Origin: Charina bottae
Taxonomy: Eukaryota > Chordata > Lepidosauria > Squamata > Charinaidae
DNA: 64,000 bases
Direction: 5' to 3'
Assembly (NCBI GenBank): GCA_023362775.1
Contig: JALMGJ010000029.1
Span: forward strand, 5,212,768 to 5,276,767
In this document: one piece after another, positions 45,401 to 54,189 of the stretch
Layout of the letters: each line of letters begins with the position of its first letter
Position numbering within the stretch: the first letter of the stretch is position 1
Program-made: the position numbers and the translations under genes
The notes under the pieces: generated by a model
What the model saw: only the letters and a program-made list of their open reading frames with translations
Told to the model about the DNA's origin: nothing
Database searches by the model: none

Positions 45401-48400
45401 TTCTCAGCTGGTATGGCCCCAGACTGAGAACGCTAAGCATTGTAGTTCAACACCTCCAAAGGGTATCAACTTCGGGAATGCTAATGATGGGCTTATGTGA
45501 AAGCCAATGTTCTTGAGATAACATTGTCCCAACTATGTAGAGCAGAGCTTTCCAAACTGTGTGTCGCGACACAAAAGAGTGTCGCCACACCACCCGGAAG
45601 CGGCGGCGTGCGCATGCACGGCGGCCGCCATGCGCGCGTGCGCCGCCGCACGCCCCCGGCGCTGCTGCACGCCCCTCCCGCACCGCCACCGTGCGCCGCC
45701 GCATGCCCCCCCGCGCCGTCGCCGTGCGCGCGCGTGTCGCCGCCGCCGCCGCTGGGTATGTCGCCAGCGGCGGCACTTTGGAAAGCCCTGATGTAGAGCT
45801 TTATTAGGAAAGCACCAGGACATTGAATTGAATCAGAAAAGTGATTGGCAACCAATAGAATTGCCCTAAGATCAGTATTGTCTATTCTATCACGGAAGAC
45901 AGACAGATATACTGTAGTTTCCAAACATCCTTCAAGGACACCCCCACAAGAGCACATGGTATATGAAGCTTTTAGCCTCATCCTTCTCCCTCAAAAAATG
46001 AAACTAGTGCATCAGCTAAAGCTGAACTAAGGGACTTCTGACCACCACTATCTCCTGAATATATAGAAGCAGTTACCAAAAGGTCATGTAGTAGGAATAA
46101 TTTTGAAAATTTTAAGAGTCATTGTAACAGTTTCACTGTCCATGTCTGTAGGTTGAGTCATGGCAACTGGATTTCTTTGTTTTGGTTGAAACGTTTCACT
46201 GCTTATCCAAGTAGCTTCTTCAGTCTGGGCAAAAGTTGGTGAGGGGACCCTATATATGTCTTCCAGGGTGGCTGTATTGACCTTACACCTGATTGGCTTG
46301 TTAATTGGGCAATTGAGGTATAGATAGTCTTTAGGATAAAAAGGTAAAGGTTCCCCCCGCACATTTGTGCAGTCGTGTCCGACTCTAGGGGCCAGTGCTC
46401 GATTCTGTTTCTTAGCCGAAGAGCCAGCGTTGTCCGAAGACGCTTCCACGGTCATGTGGCCGCATGACACACGCGGAACACTGTTACCTACCCACCGAAG
46501 TGGTACCTATTAATCTACTTGCATTTGCATGCTTTCGAATTGCTAGGTTGGCAAGAGCTGGAGCGAGTGCGGGAGCTCACTCCATCATGCGGGACTAGGG
46601 ATTCGAACCTCCGAACTTGCGATCTTCCGATCGACAAGCCTGGCGTCTTATCCGCTGAGCCACCACGCCACATTTAACTATTTGGATTTAACGAATTTGG
46701 AGGCCTCATTTAACGATCCACTTGGGGATGAATAAAGGTTTTAGGAGTAAGACATCCCAAAGACTATCTACACCTCAATTGCCCAATTAACAAGTCATTC
46801 AGGTGTAAGGTCACACAGCCACCCTGGAAGACATATATGGGATCCCCTCTCCAACTTTTGCCCAGACTGAAGAAGCTACTTGGACAAGCAGCGAAACGTT
46901 TCAACCAAAAGAAAGAAATCCAGTTGCCATGACTCAACCTACAGACAATTCCACCTGGATGACTGAGAACCTTCATCGACATATTTTCACTGTCCATGCA
47001 TTTTGCATATTTGAGGCCACACTCCTAAGTCCCACTGAATTCCAAAGGAGATATCTTATTATTAAAAGCCATGCCTGGAACTTAGATAGAACAGCTATCA
47101 AGCAATTAATTCCCTTTCTTTCTAATAGATGAGCAGCACAGAGTAGCTAGAACACTGAACTGGCAAATCCAGGCTGAAACTTTGAACTCCTCACTGTCAG
47201 ACCCTGCTGTTATTCTGAGGAGGAAATGGAGGCCCATACGTAAACCTGATACTCTTGTTTAAATAATGGAGAAAATGTGCTAAAGAAATGCATCCACATG
47301 CACCCACATTTAACTGTCGAATTTTTTTGTAAACCGCCCAGAGTTCCCTTGCGGGAAGATGGAACGGTAAATACAAGTCGAATTATAAATAAATAAATAA
47401 ACAAACAAACAAACAAACAAACCAATCTGGAGTTGTTTGCGAGGAAAAGAGTAGACAGTATAAATAGCTAATTTTTAATACCTCAGTTAGGTTTTTTATA
47501 ACTTCTTTTTGAGTCCAATTTCTTTTTGATGTCTCGCTTGGAATGAACAGGACTGAGATGGCCACTAAACATGTAACTTCTTCTCTTGCCCTCCTCCCCT
47601 CTGTTCCTAGTCTTTTCACCTACAACAAACTGGAACCCCGGGCACTTATTTACTCCAGACTAGCTCAACCCAGGGCCTGCCTTTGACACTAACCACCAGC
47701 CCCACTGTGACTCTGACGGCGGCTGCGGCCCCAGCCTCACCGGACCAGATCATCGTCCACGCCTTGTCCGTAGGTGTCGTGGGAGCAGACCAAAGGGATA
47801 CAGGGAGTGGGGGTGGCTTCAGAGCTGCGGCTAGTGAGTTGGGTTTGCTGTGACTGGCCACTAGCAGTATATCCAAGTACTTCCAGTGCGTATCGGTTTT
47901 GCTTTGAAGTTATTAGAATGTAGGTGTTTTAGTGAGAAGCGTGTGTTTGTGACAAGGAACCATGGCTTGTTCAAGTCAACTGCTGCGTTTCTGAGAAGTC
48001 TATTGTCAGCAGATCAAACAAGAGAAATGAGTCTTTGGAACCAAACTTGAAATTGTTGGGTGTGGGATTTTGTAAGCTCCATGCAAGTACGGCCTTGGCA
48101 GAGCCTCGCGTTTGCCGTTAGGGTACATGCCAACTCTTAAAAGAAGTGATGGCCCTTTGCTAGTCAATATTTTTCTTACTCTGCCCGGGGGAAGCATCTC
48201 TATAATATTCTCAAAGGACGTGACAAATCCGTAAATATAAAATAAAGTAACAGTGAAATGTTGTGATATTTTTAATTCTGAACTAGGAATTTCTTGATAA
48301 GTGGGTGTTATATACCATTATTGTCCCTTAATCTTTTTAATATATTTCAGCACTGAATTTCAGATATTAAATCCATGAACCCAAACTCAAGTGTCCAGAA

Positions 48401-51400
48401 ACTTGGACCTGACCTGTATTTGGCTATTTAACTAGAGCAGAGCTTTCCAGACTTTTCATGTTGGTGACACACTTTTTAGACATGCATCATTTCGTGACAC
48501 ACTCTTACAGCAGGGCACAAGGCAGGCACTAGGACCTGCACGGAATCCTGGCCGGGCAGGTTTGGAGGCAGCAAGGCGCAAGGCAGGCACTAGGGCCTGT
48601 GCGGAATCCTGGCAGGGCAGGTTTGGAGGCAGCAGGGCACAAGGCAGGCACTAGGACCTGCGCGGAATCCTGGCCGGGCAGGTTTGGAGGCAGCAAGGCG
48701 CCAGGCAGGCACTAGGGCCTGTGCGGAATCCTGGCAGGGCAGGTTTGGAGGCAGCAGGGCACAAGGCAGGCACTAGGACTTGCGTGGAATCACAGGTTTG
48801 GAGGCAGCAAGGCACAAGGCAGGCACTAGGACCTGCGCGGAATCCTGGCCGGGCAGGTTTGGAGGCAGCAAGGCGCAAGGCAGGCACTAGGACTTGCGTG
48901 GAATCACAGCAGGTTTGGAGGCAGCAAGGCACAAGGCAGACACTAGGACCTGCGCGGAATCCTGGCAGGGCAGGTTTGGAGGCAGCAGGGCACAAGGCAG
49001 GCACTAGGACCTGCGTGGAATCAGAGCAGGTTTGGAGGCAGCAAGGCACAAGGCAGGCACTAGGACCTGCGTGGAATCCTGGCAGGGCTCGGAGGCAGCA
49101 GCAGCCGCGACACACCCAGACACTGCAGCCGACACACTAACGTGTCCCGACACAGAGTTCGGAAAGCTCTGAACTAGAGAATTGCAGAGGTTTTCATTGT
49201 TCAGATCCAAGGAATGGATTGAGGTTGTTCAAATCTGAGCTTAGAAATTCTTTCAAGTGTACAGTTTCAATGAAAGAAACACTTATTAACTAAGGTGTAC
49301 TATTTATATCTGAAATAGTGGTATTATTATTATTATTTATAAATTCACAAAACCATATTTACCAGGAGGACAAACCTTTCACCCCAAATAATTGTCTGTG
49401 GATAGAGTAAGTCATTTTACATTCATTGAGAAGACTAGAAGCTTTTGAAAACAAAGGAAAGAGCAAGAAGTGCAAATGATTGCAAACATTTCCTCCCCGA
49501 GGTATGGAAGATTAATCTGAAGGCGCTTGGGAAGGACCCCATGTGTAGTAAAGGTGGTTTGAGTTGGGAATGGTTGGTGTACGCAGGTGGGGGACCAGTG
49601 GATTTAGAAACCAGAAGTGGCATCCACAGGAGGAGATAAAAGCAGGCAGGTGGCCCGGGTGGCCTCACCATCCGGCTCCGCCCCCCACGCATCACACACA
49701 CAAGAGGGGCGGGGCTTGGGTTGCAACGCCCCTCCCACCTTCTTGCCTGCCTTGATCCGGCTCTGTAGATGCCACTGTAAAGGAGGAGCTTTGTTGTGTA
49801 AGCGATTAATTTTTGCCAGTAGTTAATATCAGTCAATGCATATTTATTTCTGTGTGCGTGTCCTGGCTTTGCCTTCGTATGTTTCTGTGCATGTAGTTTC
49901 TGGCAGGTAAGTAGGCACACGTGTGTGACACTTGAGTGGTGGGCATTCTCCAAGACTAGCTTCTGCTGAGGTTGGCAGTCCAACTGGTTTTGCGTGCATT
50001 TATTTTTGGGGGTGGGGGATTGTCTTCATTTTGAGTAAATATGATATATGGGGTGACTGATTTCCAGTTTCCATTTTGTTCTATAAATGTTCATGGTATG
50101 TCTTTTTTTAAACTGCCTGGCACTGAGCAAGCAGTATTTGGCTTGCAAAAGAGGGTAAGCTCAGCCTTTGCTATCTTGGTAAATGCAAATAGCCATGTTG
50201 TGGCAATTTCCCACAGCCAGAGCACCTGCTGAACACGACTGAGAACGTCACGGTGCAGTGTCACGCCCCAAGCGTCATCATCCGCACAGTCGCAGCAGAA
50301 GACATTCCGCCCTCCGTCAGCCAGGCTGAACTAAGTGTAGATTCGGACATGCAGCCTGTCGATCTAGCGGACACGCCAACGTCCCTGGAGACCGACGCTT
50401 TCCCAGATGACATCCAGCCCTCCAAACTGGCCGGGGAGGAACCATCTGCTTTCAGTGATGTCGACTCCTCCAAATTTGGCAGCAGAAATAGCCAAATGGG
50501 GAAAGCAGGAGAAGACATTCTGAGTACAGATCTCAAGCGTGAAGAAGATTGTCAGTCGGATTTGGCTGGCACTTACGTTTCTGGGGTAAGGAAAAGCACA
50601 CGTAACCATCTGTGTATGTGGCCCTAAGCCATGGTTTACCAAATTCGGCAGAAATGTGAAATCTACTTAAGCCTTAGAAAGTGAGGAAATCAAATTGCTC
50701 CTTGTCTAATTCATCTTCTTTACTAGTTGAGCCCTGGCATGGATTAAAAAGGTAATGATGGCTCAGGGCAATTTTTTGATTCTCTCTTTTCCTACCAAGA
50801 AGTTATTAATAACCATCATATTGTTATATTTTCATAAGAGGCTTTGCCACTGAGATCTACCATTGTGGATACACTTCTACTTCTGGGGATTTATTTATAG
50901 CAAGAAATGTTGCTGGACTTTATTTGGTATTGTGGGTTTTTAAAAACACTTTTTAAAATTCTGCAGAAATGGTTCAGCAAAGGTGTTGGTTTTGTTGCAC
51001 AGGATCTTGGTTCTCCCACGACAGAAGAACAAGTAGAACAGTCTGCCATGGATGGAACAGTTCTCATTGTGCCTTCTCCCCATGGTTTTATCCAGACGTC
51101 AGATGATATGGATGGCGAATCAGTGCTGCCTCTAACAACATTAACAGGTAACTGTCCTGAAGCCGAACTTGATTTGGTTGTCTGGTTTAGCATTTTGCAG
51201 CTCGAGGGGAGCGCCGGAGCCTGCTATGCCCCTGACTGAAGCAGTTTCAGGTGGTTTGTTCTGAATTCCAAACGAGAACTTTTCTGTTTTGAGCAGCACG
51301 TTCCCAAGGGTTCTAATCCTAGCTATTTCAGCCTCAAAACAGGCCATGTGGACTGATTTGATTCATATCCCACCTTTATTTTGTACAACTCAAGATGGTA

Positions 51401-54189
51401 TACAAAATGCTCCCCCCCCCCCCATTTTCCCTACAACAACCCTGTGAGAATGACTGGCCCAAAGTCACTCTGATGGCTCCCATGGCCCAGTTTCTACCCC
51501 AACGCTGAATTTTTAAACAATAATGCTGTATTCTGCTATGCCTTACGAAATAAATAAATACCCCAACACTTCCACCCTACACCAAATTGGCTGTGAAGTG
51601 TTCTGCACTTACAACAGAACATATTTCCTGTGGGTTTGAGGTTTTGAGGTTGGCACAAAACTCTTCAAGCCATTTCAATTTTTCTTCTGACAGAACCCAG
51701 CCAGATTCCGTTGGGAGTGTTCCAAGAGGGGCTGTTTTGTCTCGAGCAAAAACAAGACAAAATGTCTCCCCTATTTTGTTTGTGAGCGTAGCTCACATCC
51801 CTTTTGCTTTCCAAATTCAGCTTGTGTAAACCACAGCCATCCCAGGAGTGATAGACCAAAGGCATCTGGAAAGACACAGGTTCCTAATTCTGGTGAGGCA
51901 ACTTTAATCTGAGGTTTAAAGTGCTGTCCGCCAACCACAAGGCAAAGAGGGGAATATTCAGTTTTTGCCTTGTTGTCTCCCAGGTGATGTCTGAACTTCA
52001 ACAACTATTTACTAATGTCTGCTCTTTTTTCTATTATTATTAGTTACTACTAAATTCATATGTGATGGGGAACTGAGTTGCCTTTACAATGAAGAAGATT
52101 AGGAGGCTGTTTCTTTCTGGATTGCTAAACCACGCCATCTGAAAACCGGATAATCAGTTTCCGTATTTTGGTTGGCTTTGATTAGCATGCAGAGTAAACC
52201 CAGCTATTGCTACTTCTTTAACATATAACTGTTAAAACAAACTACTGTGATGTTTGACCTTCTTCGGTGACATTTTAAACCACTTATTTTTATAGTTACA
52301 GCTATCCAAAACTAAATTATAGTTACTGAACTGTGTTGTCTCTCACCACTAATGAATGATGGCCCTTTGGCCAGGTTCATTGCTTCCTATTTATTTTATA
52401 CAGATAAAATGTGGTAGAGCAAATCTAAAGTAAAATAAAGCCATGCAAACATTTAAAGCAATCATTTTTAAGAAGTGGGTTACGCCATCTTCGGTGGAGA
52501 AGTACTTTGGATGACATTTTGCATGGGCTCACGTAGGGGCAGGAGGGGTGTAAAACAAAGGCAAAATGGTGGCCACAGCCATGCAATTAATTGAAGTCCT
52601 GCCCCCTTTTTTTTACATGCAACACGCATTGCAAGACGTAAAAAAAATATTGGACTTTGATCACATGCTCATTGCCACCATCTTGACTTTTCTGACATAC
52701 TGTTTACACCCAACCCACAGATGCCCTCCTGGCCCCGTTTCAGAGGTCCCATCCAAGCAGAGACTAAATTACTGCTTTTAGGCAATTTGGATGGACAAAA
52801 GTATGATATGAACTGCTGATTCCCAAGTTTAGAGACCCGAGCCTGAATTTAAGATTCGTTTGTTCACCTTGCCGTAACGTTCCTAGAAAGGTTTCTCAAT
52901 TGGTAGATTTATATGTTCTCAATTTTGGACACAAACGAAACAAAATCTAGGCAGATGGGTTAGAATTCAATTGGATATTTGGAGCGAGATATATACTATT
53001 TTAAGATGAATTTTAACACACAAGCTGGTGATTTAAGATGATTTTTAAATTTCTTCATACAAGCATATTTTTAAACAACTCATATGTTTCTTTAGCAAAA
53101 TCATCCTATAAGATTCTTACTACACCCATTATAATTTTCTATATAAAAGTAGATTTAATTTTTCACATTTTCGACATTAAAAACTGGATCTGGTTTTCCT
53201 CAAATATTCTCAGCAGTTTATTCAACATAAACATTTATTATTTGGAATTTTTCATCCCGTGCTATTGCTTCAGGATAAAGATTTGAAATTCCATATTTAT
53301 TAAAGATCCTGGAAGAATTAACCGAGTCTTTATGCCAGTAAGTTACTTTTATAAGAAACTGATGTAGATGAAATTGACATAAAGGAATATGCAGAGCTTT
53401 TGGAATAATGGGCAGAATACATTTTGGGGTTTTTTTGTTTTGGCAAACAAATAGGTTGTTTTCAAACTGTAAAATTAGACTCTTCAATCATAAATTCTGG
53501 TCAGTAGAGCATAAGGGTTGGTTACAATTGTGCTGTTACAGGTGCAATTCAGAAGTTAGATTAATGCACATGGTTTAGATTTGTCCACTGTTGATGTATT
53601 TTGGTCTGAAAGTCTCAGGATAGTTAGCATGGCTTCTGGGTGATCTGGGCAAACATTTTTATTTATATTCCCGTTACCGTGAATTTATCAAGTTTTCAAG
53701 GATGCTGGATCCTGGATGGATGGATGGATGGATGGATGGATAGAAGTACTGGAAAGAAATCTCTTGATTTACAACAGTACTTTGGTGATATATGCTGTCA
53801 ATATTTGAACTAGGGTTTCCTTCCCATTTTTTTCCCAACAGAAGGGAAAGGAAGACGACTTTTAAGCACTGAGCTCAAATTTTCCTGAGTTTTGTCTGTT
53901 AGTCCTCTTTCCTGGCTTTTCTTTCCATCTAAAGCTTTAATTTCACATTATATTATCTTGTTGGTTTGAAAAAAGGAAACTAACTTTAAAAAGTGTTATA
54001 GATAGCATGCATGTTAGGCCAGCACAAGAGACAAAAGCTGTATTTATGTAACAACTTACTGTATCTCGGTTCTTCCTAGATCCTATATTACAACACCATG
54101 GAGAGAATTCCCATATTATTGGCTCTTCTTTGGATAGCCCAGGTTCTGAAGACTCAAAGGGCATGGAAAACTTAGTAAGCTGTCACTGA
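29663..54189 (+). CDS. DMTF1: DMTF1, cyclin D-binding Myb-like transcription factor 1
   Basis: Sixteen coding exons join in frame to 2286 nt (761 residues; human is about 760): 29663-29771, 30876-30998, 32124-32218, 33532-33646, 34322-34398, 35768-35925, 36678-36710, 38699-38808, 40966-41194, 41961-42112, 42941-43156, 44635-44720, 47611-47769, 50217-50585, 51003-51147, 54080-54189. The product is a nuclear DNA-binding factor that in mammals binds D-type cyclins and activates ARF (CDKN2A) transcription. Order: acidic N-terminus; central Myb-type repeats at about residues 147-400 (KWKQGMWSKEEIE, WATIGAALGRSASSVKDRC, KWTEEEEKRLAEVV, EWTKEDEINLIL); then a Ser/Thr/Pro-rich C-terminal transactivation region. 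Every junction is GT-AG except one GC-AG intron. No exon carries a stop or frameshift. The start context (GATTATGA) is weak but matches the family N-terminus. Confidence 0.96.
30330..30421. repeat. (GAG)n-(AAG)n-(AAT)n microsatellite in DMTF1 intron
   Basis: Purine-rich GAG/GAA triplets grade into a pure ATA-type triplet run of about 50 bases. Confidence 0.9.
30876..30998 (+). CDS. DMTF1: DMTF1 coding exon 2
   Basis: Encodes EADEIDSEDSTEPPHKRLCL and SSEDDQSIDGSTPCISVV, an acidic, Ser-rich segment with a basic PPHKR patch. Donor GTGAGT at 30999. Confidence 0.95.
32124..32218 (+). CDS. DMTF1: DMTF1 coding exon 3
   Basis: Acceptor TGTGCTTAAG; encodes SESDQSFEVTMTATTEVAD through EGTVTQIQ. Donor GTATAA at 32219, a weaker donor. 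Ends in phase 0. Confidence 0.94.
32525..32600 (+). mobile_element. Half of a palindromic hAT-type MITE
   Basis: CAGTGTTTCTCAGCCTAGGC, then TTTTAAGATATGTGGACTTC and CCCAGAATTCCCCAGCCAGC matches the left half of the complete palindrome at 61205-61328. The right half is missing. Confidence 0.6.
32867..33095. mobile_element. hAT-type MITE with internal tandem repeats (DMTF1 intron)
   Basis: Terminal repeats CAGCGGTCCCCAACC and GGTTGGGGACCCCTG, flanked by ACATAGCA (32859-32866) and ACATAGTA (33096-33103). The interior repeats GGGGCGGGGTTTGCAGGCGG and GAGCCAATCGCGCGCACC two to four times. Confidence 0.85.
33532..33646 (+). CDS. DMTF1: DMTF1 coding exon 4, followed by a GC donor
   Basis: Encodes ILQNEQLDEISSLASEEVSA through SQAWFTTKEDKDCLTNK. 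The only donor that keeps frame with the next exon is GCAAGT at 33647-33652, after AAAG. Using the nearby GTTTAC at 33651 would shift frame. Confidence 0.92.
34322..34398 (+). CDS. DMTF1: DMTF1 coding exon 5 (start of Myb-like region)
   Basis: Encodes HKWKQGMWSKEEIEILMSNI and ERYLK, the first tryptophan-bearing Myb-like helix region. Donor GTTTGT at 34399. Confidence 0.94.
34631..34965 (+). mobile_element. Full-length tRNA-derived SINE (DMTF1 intron)
   Basis: Flanked by a 13-bp duplication TATACAGCAGTGG (34618-34630, 34966-34978). Head GGGCTCAGCGGGTAAGAC and B box GAGGTTCGAATCCC; Bov-B-like AGAGTCGGACACGACT; tail AACCTTTACCTTTAC. The best reference copy of this family in the window, 335 bp. 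Confidence 0.93.
35000..35767. other. DMTF1 intron, no recognised repeat
   Basis: A+T-rich with A and T runs; no exon or named element seen. Confidence 0.4.
35768..35925 (+). CDS. DMTF1: DMTF1 coding exon 6
   Basis: Encodes ARGIKDATEIIFEMSKDERK, then DFYRTIAWGLNRPLFAVYRR and VLRMYDDRNHVGK. Acceptor GTGACTAG; donor GTATGA at 35926. Confidence 0.95.
36678..36710 (+). CDS. DMTF1: DMTF1 coding exon 7, 33-bp microexon
   Basis: Encodes only YTPEEIEKLK plus split codons on both sides (1+30+2 bases). Acceptor TTTAACAG and a perfect GTAAGT donor at 36711. Skipping it preserves frame (33 is a multiple of 3). Confidence 0.94.
36720..38690. other. DMTF1 intron, no recognised repeat
   Basis: Several short open frames without splice logic. 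Nothing assigned. Confidence 0.4.
38699..38808 (+). CDS. DMTF1: DMTF1 coding exon 8 (Myb repeat)
   Basis: Encodes LRIKHGNDWATIGAALGRSA and SSVKDRCRLMKDTCNT, a Myb/SANT helix-turn-helix repeat with the SVKDRCR recognition helix. Acceptor TTTCCTTTAG; donor GTACAA. Confidence 0.95.
39064..39140 (+). repeat. Short tandem duplication
   Basis: GTGCAGTTGCTTCAAAATCT followed by TTTCCCAGTTGTCT occurs twice in direct succession, with a unit of about 34 bases. DMTF1 intron. Confidence 0.85.
39388..39613. mobile_element. hAT-type MITE with internal tandem repeats (DMTF1 intron)
   Basis: Same family as 32867: CAGCGGTCCCCAACC and GGTTGGGGACCCCTG, with a perfect 8-bp duplication TTGTATAG (39380-39387, 39614-39621). 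The interior has repeated GGGGCGGGGTTTGCAGG and GAGCCAATC units. Confidence 0.9.
39960..40655. repeat. Unclassified squamate-type interspersed repeat with C-rich internal array
   Basis: Phrases such as ACTTACGATGGTTTCAGCAT, GTGGTCACGTGATC, CTTGCTTAACGACC and CATCACTTAGCGACGG recur around a central CCCGCACTTGTGCCCACCTG-like array (40250-40400). A related CTTAGCGATTGCTTCACTTA block lies at 31680-31745. I know similar sequence from reptile introns but cannot name the class. Confidence 0.5.
40966..41194 (+). CDS. DMTF1: DMTF1 coding exon 9 (Myb repeats)
   Basis: Encodes GKWTEEEEKRLAEVVHELTS, GVSWAAVAERVGTRSEKQCR and SKWLNYLNWKQ, then GGTEWTKEDEINLIL. This is the most conserved DNA-binding part; W residues and the SEKQCRSKW recognition helix are intact. 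Donor GTTTGC at 41195 is weak. Confidence 0.96.
41386..41600 (+). mobile_element. 5S-rRNA-derived SINE (DMTF1 intron)
   Basis: GGCTGATCTCAAAAAAGGCT then GGGCTTGGATGGGCGATCAC parallels 5S rRNA (CTGATCTCGGAAGCTAAGC, TTGGATGGGAGACCACC). A SINE body follows to about 41600. Confidence 0.7.
41961..42112 (+). CDS. DMTF1: DMTF1 coding exon 10 (last Myb repeat)
   Basis: Encodes IAELEVSDENDINWDLLAEG and WSSVRSPQWLRSKWWTIKRQ, ending IANHKEVSFP. Acceptor TTCTCCTGTCAG; donor GTAAAG at 42113. Confidence 0.95.
42440..42640. repeat. Foldback MITE-like inverted repeat (DMTF1 intron)
   Basis: Bases 42531-42561 are a near-perfect reverse complement of 42580-42610 (core TTCCATAATGATTAAAACAG), separated by an 18-base loop. 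Outer arms are less well matched. No family name. Confidence 0.55.
42941..43156 (+). CDS. DMTF1: DMTF1 coding exon 11
   Basis: Encodes LIKGLKQLHESQKNAPGHQL, a Ser/Gly linker, then VQHVQIRVARLEENSG and MAALQIPVQITHV. Beginning of the C-terminal activation region. Donor GTAAGT. Confidence 0.95.
43371..43555 (+). mobile_element. MIR-like tRNA SINE (DMTF1 intron)
   Basis: Head GAGAGCCAGTGTGGTATAAT; body TCAGCCCAACCTACCTTACA; tail AGGCAGTATATAAATCTACA and AAATAAATAAAA. Unlike 5706 and 59067 it shows no 102-bp duplication. Confidence 0.65.
44635..44720 (+). CDS. DMTF1: DMTF1 coding exon 12
   Basis: Encodes SADSPAASVDSETITLNSGT and LQTFEILP. Acceptor CTCGTGTAG after a T-rich tract; donor GTAAGT at 44721. 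Confidence 0.95.
44900..45388 (-). mobile_element. L1 3' fragment (DMTF1 intron)
   Basis: A 17-bp duplication CAACTCCCAGAATTCTC (44883-44899, 45389-45405) flanks it. The reverse strand encodes the L1 ORF2 C-terminus (AEMAKLTALIRENTVTGFVS, MWKPLLGYLL) and an AATAAAG-containing 3' end. 5'-truncated. Confidence 0.88.
45543..45790. mobile_element. hAT-type MITE with CG-rich interior (DMTF1 intron)
   Basis: Ends CAGAGCTTTCCAAACTGTG and TTTGGAAAGCCCTG, with a perfect duplication ATGTAGAG (45535-45542, 45791-45798). The interior is dominated by CGCCGCCG/CGCGCGTG-type sequence, open in many frames by composition alone. Confidence 0.88.
46145..46984. mobile_element. Third PLE subtype: inverted terminal repeats, body mostly lost (DMTF1 intron)
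   Basis: A 14-bp duplication TTTCACTGTCCATG (46131-46144, 46985-46998) bounds the block. A reverse-strand repeat (hammerhead core 46193-46223) and a + strand repeat (core CTGAAGA 46867-46873, GAAAC 46893-46897) face each other. Stem II is GCTACTT/AAGCAGC-like, different from the 17053 family. A SINE has inserted between them. Confidence 0.82.
46340..46671 (-). mobile_element. tRNA-derived SINE inside a PLE
   Basis: Near full length on the reverse strand: tail GGTAAAGGTTCCCCCCGCAC at the left, head GAGCCACCACGCC at the right. It separates the two PLE terminal repeats. Confidence 0.9.
47320..47425 (+). mobile_element. L2-type 3' tail with (AAAC)n
   Basis: AAACCGCCCAGAGTTCCCTT then AATTATAAATAAATAAATAA and an ACAAACAAACAA run. 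Confidence 0.6.
47611..47769 (+). CDS. DMTF1: DMTF1 coding exon 13
   Basis: Encodes SFHLQQTGTPGTYLLQTSST, then LPLTLTTSPTVTLTAAAAP and QIIVHALS, the Thr/Pro/Ala-rich activation segment. 53 whole codons; donor GTAGGT. Confidence 0.95.
48438..49171. mobile_element. hAT-type MITE carrying a minisatellite (DMTF1 intron)
   Basis: Ends CAGAGCTTTCCAGAC and GTTCGGAAAGCTCTG, with a perfect duplication AACTAGAG (48430-48437, 49172-49179). Inside, 48515-49090 is a tandem array of 45-60 bp units built on GGCAGGCACTAGGACCTGCG, GGAATC and GCAGGTTTGGAGGCAGCA. Some units lack the TGGCAGGGC segment, giving two length classes. Confidence 0.88.
49616..49776. repeat. Candidate MITE with 14-bp inverted ends (DMTF1 intron)
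   Basis: AGTGGCATCCACAG (49616) and CTGTAGATGCCACT (ending 49776) are inverted with one mismatch, around a G+C-rich centre with inner AGCAGGCAGG/CTTGCCTGCCT symmetry. No clear target duplication. Confidence 0.4.
50217..50585 (+). CDS. DMTF1: DMTF1 coding exon 14
   Basis: The longest coding exon (123 whole codons): PEHLLNTTENVTVQCHAPSV through DLAGTYVSG. It is acidic and Ser-rich, and less conserved against human than the Myb exons. Donor GTAAGG at 50586. Confidence 0.94.
51003..51147 (+). CDS. DMTF1: DMTF1 coding exon 15
   Basis: Encodes DLGSPTTEEQVEQSAMDGTV and LIVPSPHGFIQTSDDMDGES through LPLTTLT. Acceptor GTTGCACAG; donor GTAACT at 51148. Confidence 0.95.
51358..51500 (-). mobile_element. 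MIR-like SINE fragment (DMTF1 intron)
   Basis: CATATCCCACCTTTATTTTG, ACAACAACCCTGTGAG, and GACTGGCCCAAAGTCACTCT are the reverse-strand body of the SINE family at 5706. The head is lost. A poly-C run is at 51412. Confidence 0.65.
51560..54079. other. Last DMTF1 intron, mostly unique
   Basis: 2.5 kb with no recognised exon. A (GGAT)n run lies at 53717-53741. No named repeat seen. Confidence 0.45.
54080..54189 (+). CDS. DMTF1: DMTF1 last coding exon
   Basis: Acceptor TTCTTCCTAG. Encodes DPILQHHGENSHIIGSSLDS and ends KGMENLVSCH with TGA at 54187-54189, matching the family C-terminus. Confidence 0.96.

Noticed and set aside
45493..45981. Arg/Ala-rich ORFs around 45.5-46.0 kb
   Set aside because: Composition artefact of the CG-rich MITE interior at 45543-45790.
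48515..49090. CRISPR-like regular array
   Set aside because: The units are contiguous minisatellite repeats without unique spacers, in a vertebrate intron.
48651..49140. Repetitive ORFs on both strands
   Set aside because: They are translations of the minisatellite inside the hAT MITE; both strands are open because the unit lacks stops.
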